This document shows, piece after piece, positions 13,278-15,262 of a DNA stretch of 15,262 nt (the stretch's first letter is position 1; the number at the start of each line of letters is the position of its first letter). The DNA is taken from NCBI GenBank assembly GCA_018062725.1, contig JAGORP010000046.1:1-15262 (forward strand), given 5' to 3'. The notes under the pieces were generated by a model. That model saw only the letters and a program-made list of their open reading frames with translations, was not told where the DNA came from and did no database searches. The stretch comes from Flavobacterium sp. (GTDB lineage: Bacteria > Bacteroidota > Bacteroidia > Flavobacteriales > Flavobacteriaceae). The position numbers and the translations under genes are program-made.

Positions 13278-14102
13278 ATGAAAGTGGTAAAGTATTCAGG
13301 AGATGTTGTTAATTTTGAAGAAGCCAAATTACGGCGTTCGCTTTTAAAATCGGGAGCCAATGAATTTCAAGTAGCACAAGTACTCGGCGAAATTGAAAGT
13401 CAACTGTATGAAGGGATTTCAACTAAGGAAATTTATACATTAGCTTTCGAATTACTAAAACAGGAATCCCATGCCAAAGCAGCGCGTTACAATTTAAGAG
13501 CAGCTTTAGAATTATTAGGTCCAGCCGGATTTTATTTTGAAAAATACATTTCTTTTTTGTGTAGAGACGAAGGATATCGTACTAAAATTAATCTCAATCT
13601 AAACGGAAAATGTGTGTCACATGAAGTTGATTTGGTGATTCAAAAAGAGAGCGAAATCAAAATGGTTGAATGTAAATTCCATTCCAATCGCGATATTATT
13701 TCGGATGTTAAAATTCCTATGTATATTTTGTCTCGCTTTAATGATTTGAAAGAGGTAAAACATGTTATTTTTGATAAAAACGATCAGCTAAATGCTTGTT
13801 TAATAGTTACCAATAATCGATTTTCTGATGATGCGGTTCAATTTGCGACTTGTTCGGGGATAGAATTATTAAGTTGGGATCTTCCCATCGGCAATAGTTT
13901 GCGAAATAAAATCGATAAGAGGCATTTGTATCCCATAACTTGCTTAACGACGCTAAGCAGGGAAGAAAAACAAAGACTTTTGGAGCAAGATATTATATTG
14001 GTAAAACAGTTGAAAGGAAATAACGAAAGCTTGTTCTTTATTGGAATAAGTGAAGAACGTAGTAAAAATATTCAAATAGAAGTTTCAGAATTGTGTAATT
14101 AA
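13278..14102 (+). CDS. ATP-cone domain fused to a restriction-endonuclease-like nuclease
   Basis: A cytoplasmic protein of 274 residues with two domains. Residues 1-80 are an ATP-cone (VKYSGDVVNFEEAKLRRSLLKSGA and ARYNLRAAL at the end), the nucleotide-binding module known from ribonucleotide reductase and NrdR. Residues 81-200 look like an Mrr-like PD-(D/E)xK nuclease: Glu88 in GFYFEKYI, Asp118 in HEVDLV, and Glu131-x-Lys133 in MVECKFHSN. The last 70 residues (about 205-274) are not recognised. A weak TATCTTTA -7 candidate lies at 13251-13258, so it may have its own transcript or be read from xrtF. It precedes the beta-CASP gene by 11 bp. DNA or RNA cleavage gated by nucleotide level is the obvious hypothesis. 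The fusion itself is known in Bacteroidetes; I know of no experiment on it. Confidence 0.85.
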   Translation: MKVVKYSGDVVNFEEAKLRRSLLKSGANEFQVAQVLGEIESQLYEGISTKEIYTLAFELLKQESHAKAARYNLRAALELLGPAGFYFEKYISFLCRDEGYRTKINLNLNGKCVSHEVDLVIQKESEIKMVECKFHSNRDIISDVKIPMYILSRFNDLKEVKHVIFDKNDQLNACLIVTNNRFSDDAVQFATCSGIELLSWDLPIGNSLRNKIDKRHLYPITCLTTLSREEKQRLLEQDIILVKQLKGNNESLFFIGISEERSKNIQIEVSELCN

Positions 14103-14113
14103 AAGAGAAAGCA

Positions 14114-15262
14114 ATGAAAATTCAGTTTTTAGGCGCAGCAGGAACCGTAACGGGTTCTAAAACATTAATAGAATCTAACGGAATTCGGTTTTTAGTAGAT
14201 TGTGGCTTGTTTCAAGGAAATAAAGAAACCCGTCAACTCAATTGGGAGCCGCTTTCGGTTTTGCCTTCCTCTATTGATTATGTGTTGCTGACGCACGGAC
14301 ATTTGGATCATTGTGGTTGGTTGGCAAGACTCGTAAAACAAGGTTTTGAGGGGAAAATCTATTGTACCAGCCCTACAAAATCGATTTCAAGGTTAATTTT
14401 ATTAGATTCTGCTAAAATTCAAGAAGAAGAAGCCGAAAAAGCCAATCGCGAGCATTATTCTAAACACAATCCAGCCGAGCCTTTATATACCGTTGAAGAT
14501 GCCGAAAAAGTAACCCCTTTTTTTAGAGTCATTCCTTTGGATAAATCATTTGATTTAGACGCCGAAATTTCTGCTCGTTTTTTCTATGCCGGTCATATTC
14601 TAGGCGCTTGTTCTATTGAGCTCAAATTAGAAGGTAAAACGTTGGTTTTTTCGGGAGATATTGGTAGGGATAATGATGATTTGTTATACGAACCCATAAA
14701 ACCACAAGTCGCCGATTATGTTTTTCTAGAAAGTACCTACGGAGATCGTTTGCATCCCGAAAGTGATCCTATGGAAGATCTGGAAACATTTATAAATGAA
14801 ACTTTTGCTCGTGGCGGCAATGTAATCATTCCAAGTTTTGCTGTGGAAAGAGCACAAGCGATTATGTATTTGATTTGGAAATTAAAAATAGCGGGACGAA
14901 TTCCGGAAATGCCTTATATAATTGATACACCAATGGGAATTAAAGTAATCGATTTGTTTACCGAAAACCGTACTTGGCATAAGCTTGACCTAGATGAATG
15001 TGAAGCCATGTGTGATATGTTTCAGTTAATTACCGATTATGAAGAAACCATGGAAACCATCTATGACGACCGACCAAAAGTAGTAATTGCAGCTAGTGGA
15101 ATGGTTACCGGCGGTCGTGTCTTGAGTTATTTAGAACGCTATATTATCGATTCTAAAAATACGGTAGTCATGGTGGGTTATCAAGCCGAAGGGACCAGAG
15201 GACGAAAACTTTTAGATGGTGAAAAAGAAATCAAATTGTACGGAAATTATTATCCTGTTCAG
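14114..15262 (+). CDS. Beta-CASP metallo-beta-lactamase RNase-like protein (partial, 3' end missing)
   Basis: Zinc-dependent hydrolase of the beta-CASP group (CPSF73/RNase J-like, also annotated MBL-fold metallo-hydrolase), most likely an RNA endonuclease. The first 383 residues are visible and the gene runs off the right edge. The start is the ATG at 14114, preceded by AAAGAGAAAG. MBL motifs: HGHLDH at 61-66 (metal ligands His61, His63, Asp65, His66), His161 in YAGHILGA, Asp182 in FSGDIGR, and LESTYGDR at 205-212 (motif A of beta-CASP). The beta-CASP insert follows with IIPSFAVERAQAIMYLIWKL (238-257) and AASGMVTGGRVLSYL (326-340). The KH-RNA domain of some relatives is absent at the N-terminus. 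It lies 11 bp after the ATP-cone nuclease and is probably cotranscribed with it. Confidence 0.93.
   Translation, partial: MKIQFLGAAGTVTGSKTLIESNGIRFLVDCGLFQGNKETRQLNWEPLSVLPSSIDYVLLTHGHLDHCGWLARLVKQGFEGKIYCTSPTKSISRLILLDSAKIQEEEAEKANREHYSKHNPAEPLYTVEDAEKVTPFFRVIPLDKSFDLDAEISARFFYAGHILGACSIELKLEGKTLVFSGDIGRDNDDLLYEPIKPQVADYVFLESTYGDRLHPESDPMEDLETFINETFARGGNVIIPSFAVERAQAIMYLIWKLKIAGRIPEMPYIIDTPMGIKVIDLFTENRTWHKLDLDECEAMCDMFQLITDYEETMETIYDDRPKVVIAASGMVTGGRVLSYLERYIIDSKNTVVMVGYQAEGTRGRKLLDGEKEIKLYGNYYPVQ

Noticed and set aside
1..15262. CRISPR array, insertion sequence, tRNA or rRNA, riboswitch
   Set aside because: No spaced repeats, transposase motifs, terminal repeats, cloverleaf or rRNA-like sequence were seen on either strand.

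Overview
The window looks like chromosomal DNA of a Flavobacterium-like member of the Bacteroidetes. The reasons are AT-rich sequence, promoters of the Bacteroidetes TAnnTTTG (-7) type, almost no Shine-Dalgarno sequences, an STN-domain TonB receptor, the flavobacterial exosortase XrtF with its partner, and small families typical of this group (TIGR03643, DUF2452, DUF2256). All genes up to 12216 lie on the minus strand and all genes from about 12280 onward lie on the plus strand. They diverge from a 65-bp region that carries a -7 element in each direction. No gene-free stretch reaches 300 bp; all the larger gaps are described as promoters, terminators or leader repeats.

Region 1 (1-1613, minus) is a two-gene outer-membrane unit: a secreted 239-aa protein followed by the first 266 residues of a TonB-dependent receptor that runs off the left edge. 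Region 2 (1588-4292, minus) is the conserved rpsO-pnp pair. Each gene ends at a clear intrinsic terminator, rpsO has a consensus promoter, and the pnp leader carries an odd G-free repeat.

Region 3 (4297-11673, minus) is the highlight: a tightly packed eight-gene operon of photolyase/cryptochrome genes and companions. In transcription order it encodes a TIGR03643 protein, a degenerate SDR protein, a DUF2452 protein, a cryptochrome/photolyase with an altered Trp chain, a 45-aa DUF2256 zinc-finger protein that is easily missed, an FeS-type (CryPro/PhrB-like) photolyase, a Cry-DASH, and an SDR-DUF2867 protein. Most junctions overlap (three ATGA overlaps, one 35-bp overlap) or are 1-8 bp apart. 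It carries three different light-driven flavoproteins next to five accessory genes of unknown function, so it looks like one light-response or photorepair module. No light-sensing regulator gene lies within the window.

Region 4 (11706-12241, minus) is a single gene for a GAF-fold free methionine-(R)-sulfoxide reductase with a strong terminator. Region 5 (12267-15262, plus) holds xrtF and its membrane partner, overlapping by 14 bp, then an ATP-cone/nuclease fusion, then the start of a beta-CASP metallo-beta-lactamase nuclease that is cut by the right edge.
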